The notes under the pieces: generated by a model
What the model was told of the DNA's origin: nothing
What the model saw: only the letters and a program-made list of their open reading frames with translations
Databases searched by the model: none
Program-made: the position numbers and the translations under genes
Assembly (NCBI GenBank): GCA_934096945.1
Contig: CAKOND010000001.1
Coordinates: 80,032-144,031, forward strand
Length of the DNA: 64,000 nucleotides
Origin: an uncultured Bacilli bacterium
GTDB lineage: Bacteria > Bacillota_I > Bacilli_A > RF39 > UBA660
Direction of reading: 5' to 3'
Part shown: positions 1 through 7,584 of the stretch, one piece after another
Numbering within the stretch: the first letter of the stretch is position 1
Layout: each line of letters opens with the position of its first letter

Positions 1-537
1 TTCTTTTAAATTAAGTCCAAGTATCTCATTAATTAATGTTTCTTCTTTATTTTCTATAGACATACTTGCAAGATATCCAGTTGAAATATCAAGAATTGTT
101 AATAAAATACTATCATTAAAAAATAATATACTTGCTATATAAGATGCATCTTTATCATTTAAAAGATCATTATCAGCAATTGTACCTTTACTAATTACAT
201 CAACTATTCCTCTTTTAACCATACCTTTAACTACTTTTGGGTCTTCAAGTTGTTCGCATATTGCTACTCTATAACCTTTATTAACTAACTTTTCTATATA
301 AGGTTTAACATTATTATGAGGAACACCACACATTGGTACTCTTTCTTCAAGTCCAGCAACTCTGCCTGTTAAAGTAAGCTCTAGTTCCCGCGATGCAATT
401 AAAGCATCATCAAAAAACATTTCATAAAAGTCACCAAGACGATAAAAAACAAGTTCTTCTTTATATTGGTCTTTAATTTCCATGTATTGAGCCATCATTG
501 GACTTAATTTTGTTCTATCTACTTCACATAATTTCAT
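1..537 (-). CDS. mutS: DNA mismatch repair protein MutS, N-terminal part (cut by window edge)
   Basis: This is the first 179 codons of MutS, which recognises mismatched base pairs and starts strand-directed repair. I translated it from the minus strand; it stays open to base 1, so the rest lies outside the window. Residues about 31-41 read YRLGDFYEMFF and contain the Phe-Tyr-Glu mismatch-reading motif of the family. The MCGVPHN, GYRVAICEQLEDP and KGMVKR segments are also typical of MutS domain I. The start ATG at 537 follows a GAGG ribosome site 8 bases upstream. Only domain I and the beginning of domain II are visible, so I cannot judge the ATPase domain. Confidence 0.95.
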   Translation of the reverse strand, partial: MKLCEVDRTKLSPMMAQYMEIKDQYKEELVFYRLGDFYEMFFDDALIASRELELTLTGRVAGLEERVPMCGVPHNNVKPYIEKLVNKGYRVAICEQLEDPKVVKGMVKRGIVDVISKGTIADNDLLNDKDASYIASILFFNDSILLTILDISTGYLASMSIENKEETLINEILGLNLKE

Positions 538-720
538 ACTTAAAACCTCTGTCAAAATATTATAACACAAGCCTAATTTTTTTTAAAGAAAAAATACACA
601 AAAATTCTTAAGAAATTTAGCATATATATGCCATTATGATATCATTTTGATAAGTAGAAACTAACAGACTATACAAAATACTTTTAAAATATAAATTGTA
701 TTTATATCAAATTCAAAAAA

Positions 721-770
721 ATCATCTGCCACTAAACAAATGTCAACTTAAACAATTTAGGCAGACATTA
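721..770. repeat. Diverged 50-bp direct repeat, copy 1
   Basis: This copy shares 37 of 50 positions with the stretch at 901-950, exactly 180 bases downstream. The common core is CATCTGCCACTA, then CAAATGTCAA, then AGACATT. Within this copy TCTGCC near the left end can pair with GGCAGA near the right end. No reading frame crosses it. Confidence 0.6.
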
Positions 771-900
771 AATTTTCCACCTAATAATAACTTATCCCCA
801 CATAAGAGGAATAAAGAAAAGAGTTTATGTAATTAAATTTCTTAACAGATTATGTATTATAATATTACTAATAGTCTTAATGCTATTAGTAATAAAAATA

Positions 901-950
901 GACATCTGCCACTAGGCAAATGTCAAACTATTTCATATAGGTAGACATTC
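901..950. repeat. Diverged 50-bp direct repeat, copy 2
   Basis: Partner of the copy at 721-770, about 74% identical by direct comparison. In this copy the left half forms a hairpin (GACATCTGCC with GGCAAATGTC) and the right end becomes the 5' arm of the terminator stem. Confidence 0.6.
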
Positions 951-973
951 GAGATTCCGAATGTTCCTTTTTT
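940..973 (+). terminator. Rho-independent terminator
   Basis: The stem pairs GACATTCG with CGAATGTT, flanked by GG and CC, and is followed by six T on the plus strand. It points toward the convergent queH gene. Confidence 0.6.
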
Positions 974-1035
974 ATTATATGAAGATTTCTCTTCATGTAT
1001 TCATTATACTAAAAATTAATCAATAAATCAATAGG

Positions 1036-1632
1036 TTAATCTCTATTATTTTTGCCATATAAACACCCACAATAATCTTGGCGATATAAATTATATTTTT
1101 TAGCAAGTTCAACACTTTTTTTATAACCATCTTTTTTCTTAAAATCACTAAATAGATATTTTACATCATATTTATCTCCAATAATACCACCTAAAATATT
1201 TATTTGTTTACTATTTTTATGAGGACTTACAGTAAGTGTTGTGCCAAAATATTCAAAATCAAGTTCTTTAGCTTTTCTAGCAGTATATTGAAGTCTTACC
1301 CTAAAGCAAACCGGGCATCTAGCTTTACCTTCTCTTTCATTTTCGAGTCCTTTAACATTTTCATGAAACACCTCATTTTCATAGTCACAATCTAAAAACT
1401 TAATATTATCATGTTTAAATTCCTTAATAAATCTTATTTGTTCATTTTTTCTCTTTAAATATTCTTCATAAGGTTCAATATTAGGATTATAATATAAAAC
1501 CGTAATATTAAAATACGGAGCCAAATACGATAAAACTTCCGTAGAACACGGGCCACAACAACTATGAAGAAGTAAATTTGGCTTATAATCAAGTGTTTTA
1601 ATTAAATTATCTAATTCATTCCGATAATTCAT
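1036..1632 (-). CDS. queH: Epoxyqueuosine reductase QueH
   Basis: QueH reduces epoxyqueuosine to queuosine, the last step of the wobble-base modification of GUN-decoding tRNAs; it is the non-homologous substitute for QueG. The 198-residue protein has the family signature: LLLHSCCGPCST near residue 20, a CPVCFRVRL segment near 105, TTLTVSPHKN near 132 and YRQDYCGCLYG at the C-terminus. These cysteines bind the iron-sulfur and metal centres. The ATG follows AAGGAAGAG. Its first 17 bases overlap the end of ftsQ, so the two are co-transcribed and probably translationally coupled. No queuosine riboswitch is visible. Confidence 0.93.
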   Translation of the reverse strand: MNYRNELDNLIKTLDYKPNLLLHSCCGPCSTEVLSYLAPYFNITVLYYNPNIEPYEEYLKRKNEQIRFIKEFKHDNIKFLDCDYENEVFHENVKGLENEREGKARCPVCFRVRLQYTARKAKELDFEYFGTTLTVSPHKNSKQINILGGIIGDKYDVKYLFSDFKKKDGYKKSVELAKKYNLYRQDYCGCLYGKNNRD

Positions 1633-2365
1633 TTTGCATCTCTTCCTTTTTTTGAATTAATTCAAATGTTTGAAAAACTATTCCATTATTACCCCAGCTA
1701 TCCAAATTAAGAACTCCTTTTTCATTTTCATCCAAAGTTGAATAAATTTCTTCATATTTATTTAAATTATTAATATTTGCTAAATTAATATAAACAAAAT
1801 TACCATCATTCATTCTTAGTAAAAATCTATTATTATCAATAACCTTTTCATTTTTAATATCAGGTGAATACTCAATTTCACTTACCTTATACAATATATC
1901 ATTATTTATATTATTTAGTTTTTTTATTAAACTTTCTTCAATATCTTTTGGAGTATAATTGACTAATGTTGGAACACCTAAAGTATCACTAAGTGCATTA
2001 GTTTTTTCACCATTTCCCAAAATATAAACATCATCTAAAACCTTATAATACAAAACATTAAGTTCCTTAACACTTATAACAATTTTACCACTTAAATATT
2101 TAGTAATTTTAACACTATCTATCATAGGTAAATCTTGCAACTTTTTTTTAACCTTACTACTACTTAAAGCAAAAATCTTAGTTTTATCCGTAATACTTGC
2201 AGTTTCAATTATCTTTGCATCACTAACTAAGTTATTTCCTTTAATCAAAATTAATTTAACAGGCAAATTAAAGCAATAATAAAAAGCCATTATAAACAAA
2301 TATAATGTAAGGATAACTACCAAGAGTCCCTTTTTATTTAATTTTTTCTTTACTTTTTTTGCCAA
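1616..2365 (-). CDS. ftsQ: Cell division protein FtsQ/DivIB
   Basis: A bitopic divisome protein of 249 residues. The basic N-terminus (AKKVKKKLNKK) precedes one membrane helix at about residues 13-33, followed by an extracytoplasmic POTRA-like domain (KLILIKGNNLVSDAKI) and the beta domain with the segment KYLSGKIVISVKELN. It links early and late division proteins and regulates FtsW-FtsI. The start codon is TTG, supported by GGTGAT just upstream, and lies six bases after the murB stop. Its position after murG and murB matches dcw clusters of Bacilli. Sequence conservation of DivIB is weak, so the call rests on topology plus position. Confidence 0.88.
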   Translation of the reverse strand: MAKKVKKKLNKKGLLVVILTLYLFIMAFYYCFNLPVKLILIKGNNLVSDAKIIETASITDKTKIFALSSSKVKKKLQDLPMIDSVKITKYLSGKIVISVKELNVLYYKVLDDVYILGNGEKTNALSDTLGVPTLVNYTPKDIEESLIKKLNNINNDILYKVSEIEYSPDIKNEKVIDNNRFLLRMNDGNFVYINLANINNLNKYEEIYSTLDENEKGVLNLDSWGNNGIVFQTFELIQKKEEMQNELSE

Positions 2366-2371
2366 AATATA

Positions 2372-3226
2372 TCACCACTTTACTATTTCTTGTTCAAGTT
2401 TTAAATCTATACCTTTTTCTTCCTTCACTTTTTCTTTAACAATTTGAATCAATGTTATTATATCACTACTAGTGGCATTATCCAAGTTAATTATAAAATT
2501 TGCATGTTTACAACTTATCTGTGCTCCTCCAACTCTATATCCTTTAAGTCCACATTCTTCAATAACCTTGCCAGCAGCCACACCTTCAGGATTTTGAAAA
2601 ACTGACCCTGCTGATGGATATTCTAAAGGTTGACTATTTTTTCTTTTATTCATATTTTTTTTAATAGTATCCCAAGCTTTTTTAGAATCCCCTTTTTTTA
2701 ATTTAAAAACCGCGCCCAATATTATATCACTATTATTTTTAAATGAAGTATTTCTATAACTATGAAAAATATTACTTGCATTTTTTAAGATTACATCTCC
2801 ATCACTAAGTACCAAAACAGATACTAAGTCATCAAATATTTCACTACCATTTGCTCCGGCATTACCACGAATTGCTCCGCCAACAGTACCGGGAATACCA
2901 TAAAGATTTTCTAAATTTGTAAAGCCTTCATCAATTAACTTTTTAATAAAACCATTTAAATTATAACCTGATCCGACATATGAAATATCATCTTTAATCT
3001 CTAACTCTTCAAACCTTAATTTTATAATAGCTCCATCAAAATCTTTATCTGGAAATAAAACATTAGAGCCTCCGCCCAAAACAAAATATTTAATACCATT
3101 TTCATTTAAGTCATGAAGCAAATCTTTAAGCTCTTTGACATTTACTACTTCATACATATACCTAGCCTTTGTGCTTATTCTATACGTATTATAATTTTTT
3201 AAATCCACATTTTCCAAGCATATCAT
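2372..3226 (-). CDS. murB: UDP-N-acetylenolpyruvoylglucosamine reductase MurB
   Basis: FAD- and NADPH-dependent reduction of UDP-GlcNAc-enolpyruvate to UDP-MurNAc in the cytoplasm. The 284-residue protein carries the FAD-binding VLGGGSNVLF motif (near residue 48), the GIPGTVGGAIRGNAGANG block (about 107-125), SAGSVFQNP (near 206) and the C-terminal GGAQISCKHANFIIN segment. It looks like the shorter type II enzyme. Its ATG overlaps the murG stop as ATGA, indicating coupling. This is the complete length for the family. Confidence 0.97.
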   Translation of the reverse strand: MICLENVDLKNYNTYRISTKARYMYEVVNVKELKDLLHDLNENGIKYFVLGGGSNVLFPDKDFDGAIIKLRFEELEIKDDISYVGSGYNLNGFIKKLIDEGFTNLENLYGIPGTVGGAIRGNAGANGSEIFDDLVSVLVLSDGDVILKNASNIFHSYRNTSFKNNSDIILGAVFKLKKGDSKKAWDTIKKNMNKRKNSQPLEYPSAGSVFQNPEGVAAGKVIEECGLKGYRVGGAQISCKHANFIINLDNATSSDIITLIQIVKEKVKEEKGIDLKLEQEIVKW

Positions 3227-4305
3227 TTTAACATTTCCTTTATTTCATCATATATAATAGTTGATGCTTCTTTAACATTTAATTTTTCTAGCATTTTTTT
3301 CATTTCTTTATACTTTTTCTCATTATAAACAAGTTCATTTATCATAACTTGAATTATACTTGGATCCAAGTTTTTTTCTTCAAGTAAATCTGCCACTTTC
3401 ATATTGACTAAATCTAGAGCATTATAATACTGATGATTATTTGCAACATATGGACTAGGAACTAAAATACTTGGTAACCTCAAAGCCAAAATTTCTGAAA
3501 TAGTTGATGCTCCAGCTCTAGAAATAATAAGATAAGCATCTTTCATTATACTAGCCAAATTATTATAATAAGGAACAACTTTTACATTTTTAGAAAACTT
3601 TGTATCTTTAACAAAATTTTCATAATAAGATTTTCCAGTTATATACAAAACATTATATTTTTCATTATCAATCATACTTAAATAAGCCTTAAACTTTTCA
3701 TTAAAAGTATTACTGCCAAGTGATCCAGCCACAATAATAATAAGTTTACTACTAGGACTAAATCCCAAAGTAGTCTTTGAAACCTTTTGAATATCCAAAG
3801 CATTCTCCCCACAAGGATTACCAGTATATACAACTTTCTTAGCTTTCTTAAAATAACTTTCACTATTTTTAAAAGAAATACCCACCAAATCAGCTTTTTT
3901 TGATAAAGCAACATTAGATTTACCAGGTATACTATTTTGTTCATGAATAAATGTTTTTATTCCTAATTTTTGTGCAGCTTTAATCACCGGATAAGTAACA
4001 TAACCGCCACATCCAATTACTATATCAGGTTTAAATTTCTTCATTATACCTATGCATTTATTTAAAGCTTTTCTAATTAATACTATATTTTTAAAATCTC
4101 TTAGTATATCAGTTTTACTAAATCCATAGATTTCCAAAGCTTCATACTTTATCCCCATCTGAGGTACTATATCTTTTTCCATTCTATCATGAGTCCCAAT
4201 ATATAAAACATCTAAGTTTTTTTCTTTTTCTTTAAACTTTTTTATAATAGCTAAAGCGGGATAAATATGTCCCCCAGTACCACCAGCTGATACAATTATT
4301 TTCAT
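3223..4305 (-). CDS. murG: Undecaprenyl-PP-MurNAc-pentapeptide GlcNAc transferase MurG
   Basis: Adds GlcNAc to lipid I to make lipid II on the inner membrane face. Visible family landmarks are SAGGTGGHIYPALAI at the N-terminus (UDP-sugar and lipid I site), GCGGYVTYP near residue 98, HEQNSIPG near 121, and ISRAGASTISEILALRLPSILVPSP near 260-285, which is the GT28 donor-binding region. Length 360 is normal. The ATG has an AGGTGG ribosome site. First gene of the murG-murB-ftsQ-queH run. Confidence 0.97.
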   Translation of the reverse strand: MKIIVSAGGTGGHIYPALAIIKKFKEKEKNLDVLYIGTHDRMEKDIVPQMGIKYEALEIYGFSKTDILRDFKNIVLIRKALNKCIGIMKKFKPDIVIGCGGYVTYPVIKAAQKLGIKTFIHEQNSIPGKSNVALSKKADLVGISFKNSESYFKKAKKVVYTGNPCGENALDIQKVSKTTLGFSPSSKLIIIVAGSLGSNTFNEKFKAYLSMIDNEKYNVLYITGKSYYENFVKDTKFSKNVKVVPYYNNLASIMKDAYLIISRAGASTISEILALRLPSILVPSPYVANNHQYYNALDLVNMKVADLLEEKNLDPSIIQVMINELVYNEKKYKEMKKMLEKLNVKEASTIIYDEIKEMLK

Positions 4306-4355
4306 ACATAAACCACCTATTACAATTATACACTAATTTTACCAAAAATTATAAC

Positions 4356-4940
4356 TTATTTTGTCATTTTATAATCATCTACTATATACTTTACATTTTT
4401 ATTTACTTTAATTGTGCCATATATAATAACCTCAATTCCTCTTTTCTCAAAATTTTTAATAACACTTTCCGTAGCAACACCATCAAGTAAGCAAATAAAA
4501 TCCAAATTATACTTACTATCACTATTTAAAACATAATTAAGTACACCATATTTATATGTCTTATCCATATTTTTTAATTCATTAATAACTTTACTATGAA
4601 AAGACATAATATAATAATTTCTTTTATACTTATTTAAAAGTCGAAGTAATCTTTTCTTATCTATATTATTTTCTTTAATTTCAAGTAAAATTAGTTTATC
4701 CGTATTAACCCTAAGTAAATCTTCAAGAAGTAAAACATTTTCCATATCCTTATAATATGTATTACTTACTAAAGTACCTTTATACAAAATATTATGATAA
4801 ACAATAAACTTTTTATCTAAAGTAGTTCTTATATCACATTCTGCACCAATATACTTCTCACTTTTAAAGGCTCTTAAAATTGCTTCATAAGAATTATCTT
4901 TTATAGTTTTATCCCACATACCTCGATGAGCAATAAGCAT
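4356..4940 (-). CDS. Glycerophosphodiester phosphodiesterase family protein
   Basis: The N-terminus reads MLIAHRGMWD, followed by NSYEAILRAF and AECDIRTTLDKKFIVYHN, the metal-binding His-Arg and Glu-Asp residues of GDPD TIM-barrel enzymes that hydrolyse glycerophosphodiesters. The C-terminal part (GVATESVIKNFEKRGIEVIIYG) fits the last barrel strands. At 194 residues it is short for the family (about 240) but looks whole. I prefer the ATG at 4940 because the GTG at 4952 lies inside the GGGGTG ribosome site. No signal peptide, so probably cytoplasmic. It sits just upstream of the murG run in the same direction. Confidence 0.87.
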   Translation of the reverse strand: MLIAHRGMWDKTIKDNSYEAILRAFKSEKYIGAECDIRTTLDKKFIVYHNILYKGTLVSNTYYKDMENVLLLEDLLRVNTDKLILLEIKENNIDKKRLLRLLNKYKRNYYIMSFHSKVINELKNMDKTYKYGVLNYVLNSDSKYNLDFICLLDGVATESVIKNFEKRGIEVIIYGTIKVNKNVKYIVDDYKMTK

Positions 4941-4965
4941 CACGAAAAACACCCCTAATATATTA

Positions 4966-5003
4966 TATTAAAAAAAGAAAAAAAGCACTAACAAAAGTGC
5001 TTT
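4966..5003 (-). terminator. Rho-independent terminator after small ORF
   Basis: On the minus strand AAAGCAC and GTGCTTT form a 7-bp stem followed by a T-rich run. It overlaps the stop codon of the 30-residue ORF and ends the upstream transcript. Confidence 0.75.
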
Positions 5004-5094
5004 AAAATACCATCATAACCGAAATATATATAACAAGTAAAATCAAACTTATAACAGATATTCCTGTCCGATTTATTTTATTTTCATTTTTCAT
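5002..5094 (-). CDS. Predicted 30-residue single-pass membrane peptide
   Basis: A short frame read by eye: MKNENKINRTGISVISLI, then LLVIYISVMMVF. The basic N-terminus followed by about 20 hydrophobic residues predicts one membrane helix. A GAGG motif lies four bases before the ATG, closer than ideal. The stop is immediately followed by a terminator, which supports expression of a short transcript. I do not recognise a family. Several equally small membrane peptides occur elsewhere in this window, so tiny membrane proteins seem common in this genome. Confidence 0.5.
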   Translation of the reverse strand: MKNENKINRTGISVISLILLVIYISVMMVF

Positions 5095-5157
5095 ATTGCC
5101 TCAACAATAAAAGTATACCAGTAATTATATATTACTACAAGTATAAATCATTAAACT

Positions 5158-6744
5158 TTACATTGGATTGTCATATATATAGCATGTTTCACTTTCATCA
5201 CAGCTAATTGGTTCATAAACAGTACCAGCGAACCATACTTCTTTAGTATTTTTATCACGAATTAAGAACATATAAGACTTATCAAAAGTAATGTCTATTT
5301 CTTCAACTGGAACATCGTATTTATATTCAAATGAACAATTTACATCACCAGCTCCACCAACTATGGTTGCAGCAGCAGCCTTAATCCCTTCATTAGAAAA
5401 CTCGATATTAGCTTTGTGCTTTGCTTCACTTATATATAAACTTTTATCACTACTTAAATTAATTAAATTAGCATGATTAGGCATAAAAACATTGGTACCA
5501 CCTAAAGACTCTAAATCTTTTTGAAGTTCAAGTTCATATTCAAACTTAAATATTGGCATAAGTCCTGTAATTCTTGTAATTTTTCTTTTTGTAAAATTAT
5601 TAAGTTCAATAGTTTTCAATTTGCTTATGTAATTATTAAGTTTATTTGCATCAATATTTTCAACAAATTTATCAAGTGAAATATTCTTTGGCATAAAACC
5701 AATATATTCAAGGGACAATCCATTATAACTCTTTAAATCTTTTTGGAATACTTTTATGTCATCATCAACATAAAAAGTATAATCTGTTGATGAACCTACA
5801 TCTTTATAACCTTCATCAATTTCTTTAATATATCTATTTAAAAAAGTATTAGTATCTTCATAATCATCTGGATCACAATTACCTTCAGATTTCCATTTAT
5901 CATAGGCACTTCCTACAGTTTTGCGAATATTTGCTTCACCAAGCTCACTTACAATATCGTAATTATTAATTGATGATGCTATTTCTAACCCATTAACCAA
6001 AGTTTTATTATTAAATTTAATATATCTATAAGAATTTGAGTCTAACCAAGATACACCAGTATAATAATCTTCATGAGGATAAGATACTGAGAAAGCATCA
6101 TAATATGAGGAATGTTCTTCATCATAAAGGACTCCTTCTGGTACGGGCTGAATAACATATTTCCAATCCATATCAATACCTAAAGCATTAACTAGGAATA
6201 AAAGATTACCATTTGTATCATCAAGCATATTAGGTATTAGACCAAGAGTCTTATCATTTATCCATTTATTAATATTATCTGGAGTCTTAAAAGCATCATA
6301 TATTATTTCTGCATTATATTTTTCTTTAAGCAAATTTACATAATCATCTTTAACATTCTTTTTATAGTCATTTCTAATAAACATGCCATTTGCAAGAGAT
6401 ACATTACTACTATTTGGATATTTTTTAGGATTATAATCACCAATAATATTTTCTATTTGCTTTTTGCTATTGCCATCTGCCCCATCTTTTAGCATACTTA
6501 AGGCATATTTAATAGAAAGTGGACTATAAACCTTATTCTTACCATTATTTTCTTTTTGCATAAAATATAAATCAAAGCTACTTAAAGCATTATCATCTAT
6601 TCTATACTCTGAATTACTATTTTTTACGCTAGTATCAACAGTTGTAAAATTATTCTTTTTAAATATTAAAAACACTGCAGTACCTATTACAAGTAAACCT
6701 ATTAAAACCCCGATGATAATTATTATTTTTTTATTCTTTTTCAT
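5158..6744 (-). CDS. Membrane-anchored serpin (serine protease inhibitor family)
   Basis: A 528-residue serpin. An N-terminal helix (about residues 5-28, rich in Ile and Val) anchors it at the outer membrane face. The serpin fold is recognisable from SSFDLYFMQ, SPLSIKYALSMLKDGADGNS and NGMFIRNDY near residues 55-125. The hinge of the reactive loop, EGIKAAAAT, lies at about 452-460, and the C-terminal strands include DKSYMFLIRDKNTKEVWFAG. The Ala-rich hinge is typical of inhibitory serpins. The protein is longer than usual (about 400) because of an insertion around 190-310 and a short Cys-containing tail. Gut bacterial serpins are known to inhibit host neutrophil proteases; a defensive role here is inference. 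Clear AGGAAAGG ribosome site; follows mutM in the same direction. Confidence 0.92.
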   Translation of the reverse strand: MKKNKKIIIIIGVLIGLLVIGTAVFLIFKKNNFTTVDTSVKNSNSEYRIDDNALSSFDLYFMQKENNGKNKVYSPLSIKYALSMLKDGADGNSKKQIENIIGDYNPKKYPNSSNVSLANGMFIRNDYKKNVKDDYVNLLKEKYNAEIIYDAFKTPDNINKWINDKTLGLIPNMLDDTNGNLLFLVNALGIDMDWKYVIQPVPEGVLYDEEHSSYYDAFSVSYPHEDYYTGVSWLDSNSYRYIKFNNKTLVNGLEIASSINNYDIVSELGEANIRKTVGSAYDKWKSEGNCDPDDYEDTNTFLNRYIKEIDEGYKDVGSSTDYTFYVDDDIKVFQKDLKSYNGLSLEYIGFMPKNISLDKFVENIDANKLNNYISKLKTIELNNFTKRKITRITGLMPIFKFEYELELQKDLESLGGTNVFMPNHANLINLSSDKSLYISEAKHKANIEFSNEGIKAAAATIVGGAGDVNCSFEYKYDVPVEEIDITFDKSYMFLIRDKNTKEVWFAGTVYEPISCDESETCYIYDNPM

Positions 6745-6756
6745 AAAAATCCTTTC

Positions 6757-7575
6757 CTATTTTTGACACTTTGGGCAAAAATATGTACTTCTACCACCAA
6801 TTTTAATATTCTCTATGAGTGTTCCACATATTTTACATTCTTGTCCTTCTCTTTTATGAACCATCAAATGTTGTTGAAATCTTCCTGTAACGCCCAAAGA
6901 TGAAGTATAACTTTTAATCGTCGTTCCTCCATCTTTAATTGCTGCATCAATTATTTTCTTACTAGCCTTAACTATTAAATCACAATCTTCCAAACTAATA
7001 TCTTTACCAAGTTTACTTGGTCTTACTTTTGCATCAAACATAACTTCATTAGCATAAATATTACCAAGGCCACTAATAATTGTTTGATCTAAAAGAAGGC
7101 CTTTAATAGGTATATTCTTTTTATGTATTTTATCATATAAATACTCTTTAGTAAGTTTTTCACTATTAGCTTCAATACCTTGTTTTTTTATAGCTTCCAC
7201 TTTATCAATATCACTTTTTTTAACTAAATTCATTCTGCCAAATTTTCTTGTATCATGATATCTTAAATCAGTTCCATCCTCAAAACTTATTATTATATGT
7301 TCATGTTTAATTATATCATCGGTACTTTTTTTAACAAAATACTTACCTTCCATTCTTAAATGACTAAGCAAATAATAATCATTCAAATCAAACATAAGCC
7401 ATTTACCAATTCTATCAATATCAATAAATTTTCTACCTATCAAAATATCTTTAAAATTATTAATATCACTTTCAATAATCTTCGGATAAATTATTTTTAC
7501 ATCCACTATTTTCTTATTTAAAATCATGTCTTTTAAAGTATTTCTAACTGTTTCTACTTCTGCTATCTCTGGCAT
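6757..7575 (-). CDS. mutM: Formamidopyrimidine-DNA glycosylase MutM/Fpg
   Basis: Removes oxidised purines such as 8-oxoguanine and nicks the abasic site. The N-terminal catalytic Pro2 and Glu3 are in place (MPEIAEVETVR; the family norm is MPELPEVET). LSHLRMEGK near residue 75, TRKFGRM near 108 and GLGNIYANEVMF near 165 are the H2TH and lesion-binding segments. The C-terminus has the zinc finger CKICG...CPKC. Length 272 is standard. It starts ten bases after polA ends, with a GAGG site, so polA and mutM form a repair operon as in other Bacilli. Confidence 0.96.
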   Translation of the reverse strand: MPEIAEVETVRNTLKDMILNKKIVDVKIIYPKIIESDINNFKDILIGRKFIDIDRIGKWLMFDLNDYYLLSHLRMEGKYFVKKSTDDIIKHEHIIISFEDGTDLRYHDTRKFGRMNLVKKSDIDKVEAIKKQGIEANSEKLTKEYLYDKIHKKNIPIKGLLLDQTIISGLGNIYANEVMFDAKVRPSKLGKDISLEDCDLIVKASKKIIDAAIKDGGTTIKSYTSSLGVTGRFQQHLMVHKREGQECKICGTLIENIKIGGRSTYFCPKCQK

Positions 7576-7584
7576 ATTATTACC

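Larger units (their letters stand above)
841..980 (+). ncRNA. Possible small structured RNA upstream of mutS/queH
   Basis: In the non-coding stretch 538-1035 the plus strand has three successive hairpins. The first has perfect 11-bp arms (864-874 and 883-893). The second pairs GACATCTGCC with GGCAAATGTC around 901-924, with one mismatch. The third is a terminator-like stem at 940-967 followed by six T. No plus-strand gene precedes the terminator, which is what suggests a small transcript. I see no convincing -35 box, so its start is unknown. It could instead be untranslated sequence of no function. Confidence 0.4.

Noticed and set aside
770..810. DnaA-box-like TTATCCCCACA and a possible replication origin
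   Set aside because: Only one imperfect box, and no dnaA or dnaN gene nearby.
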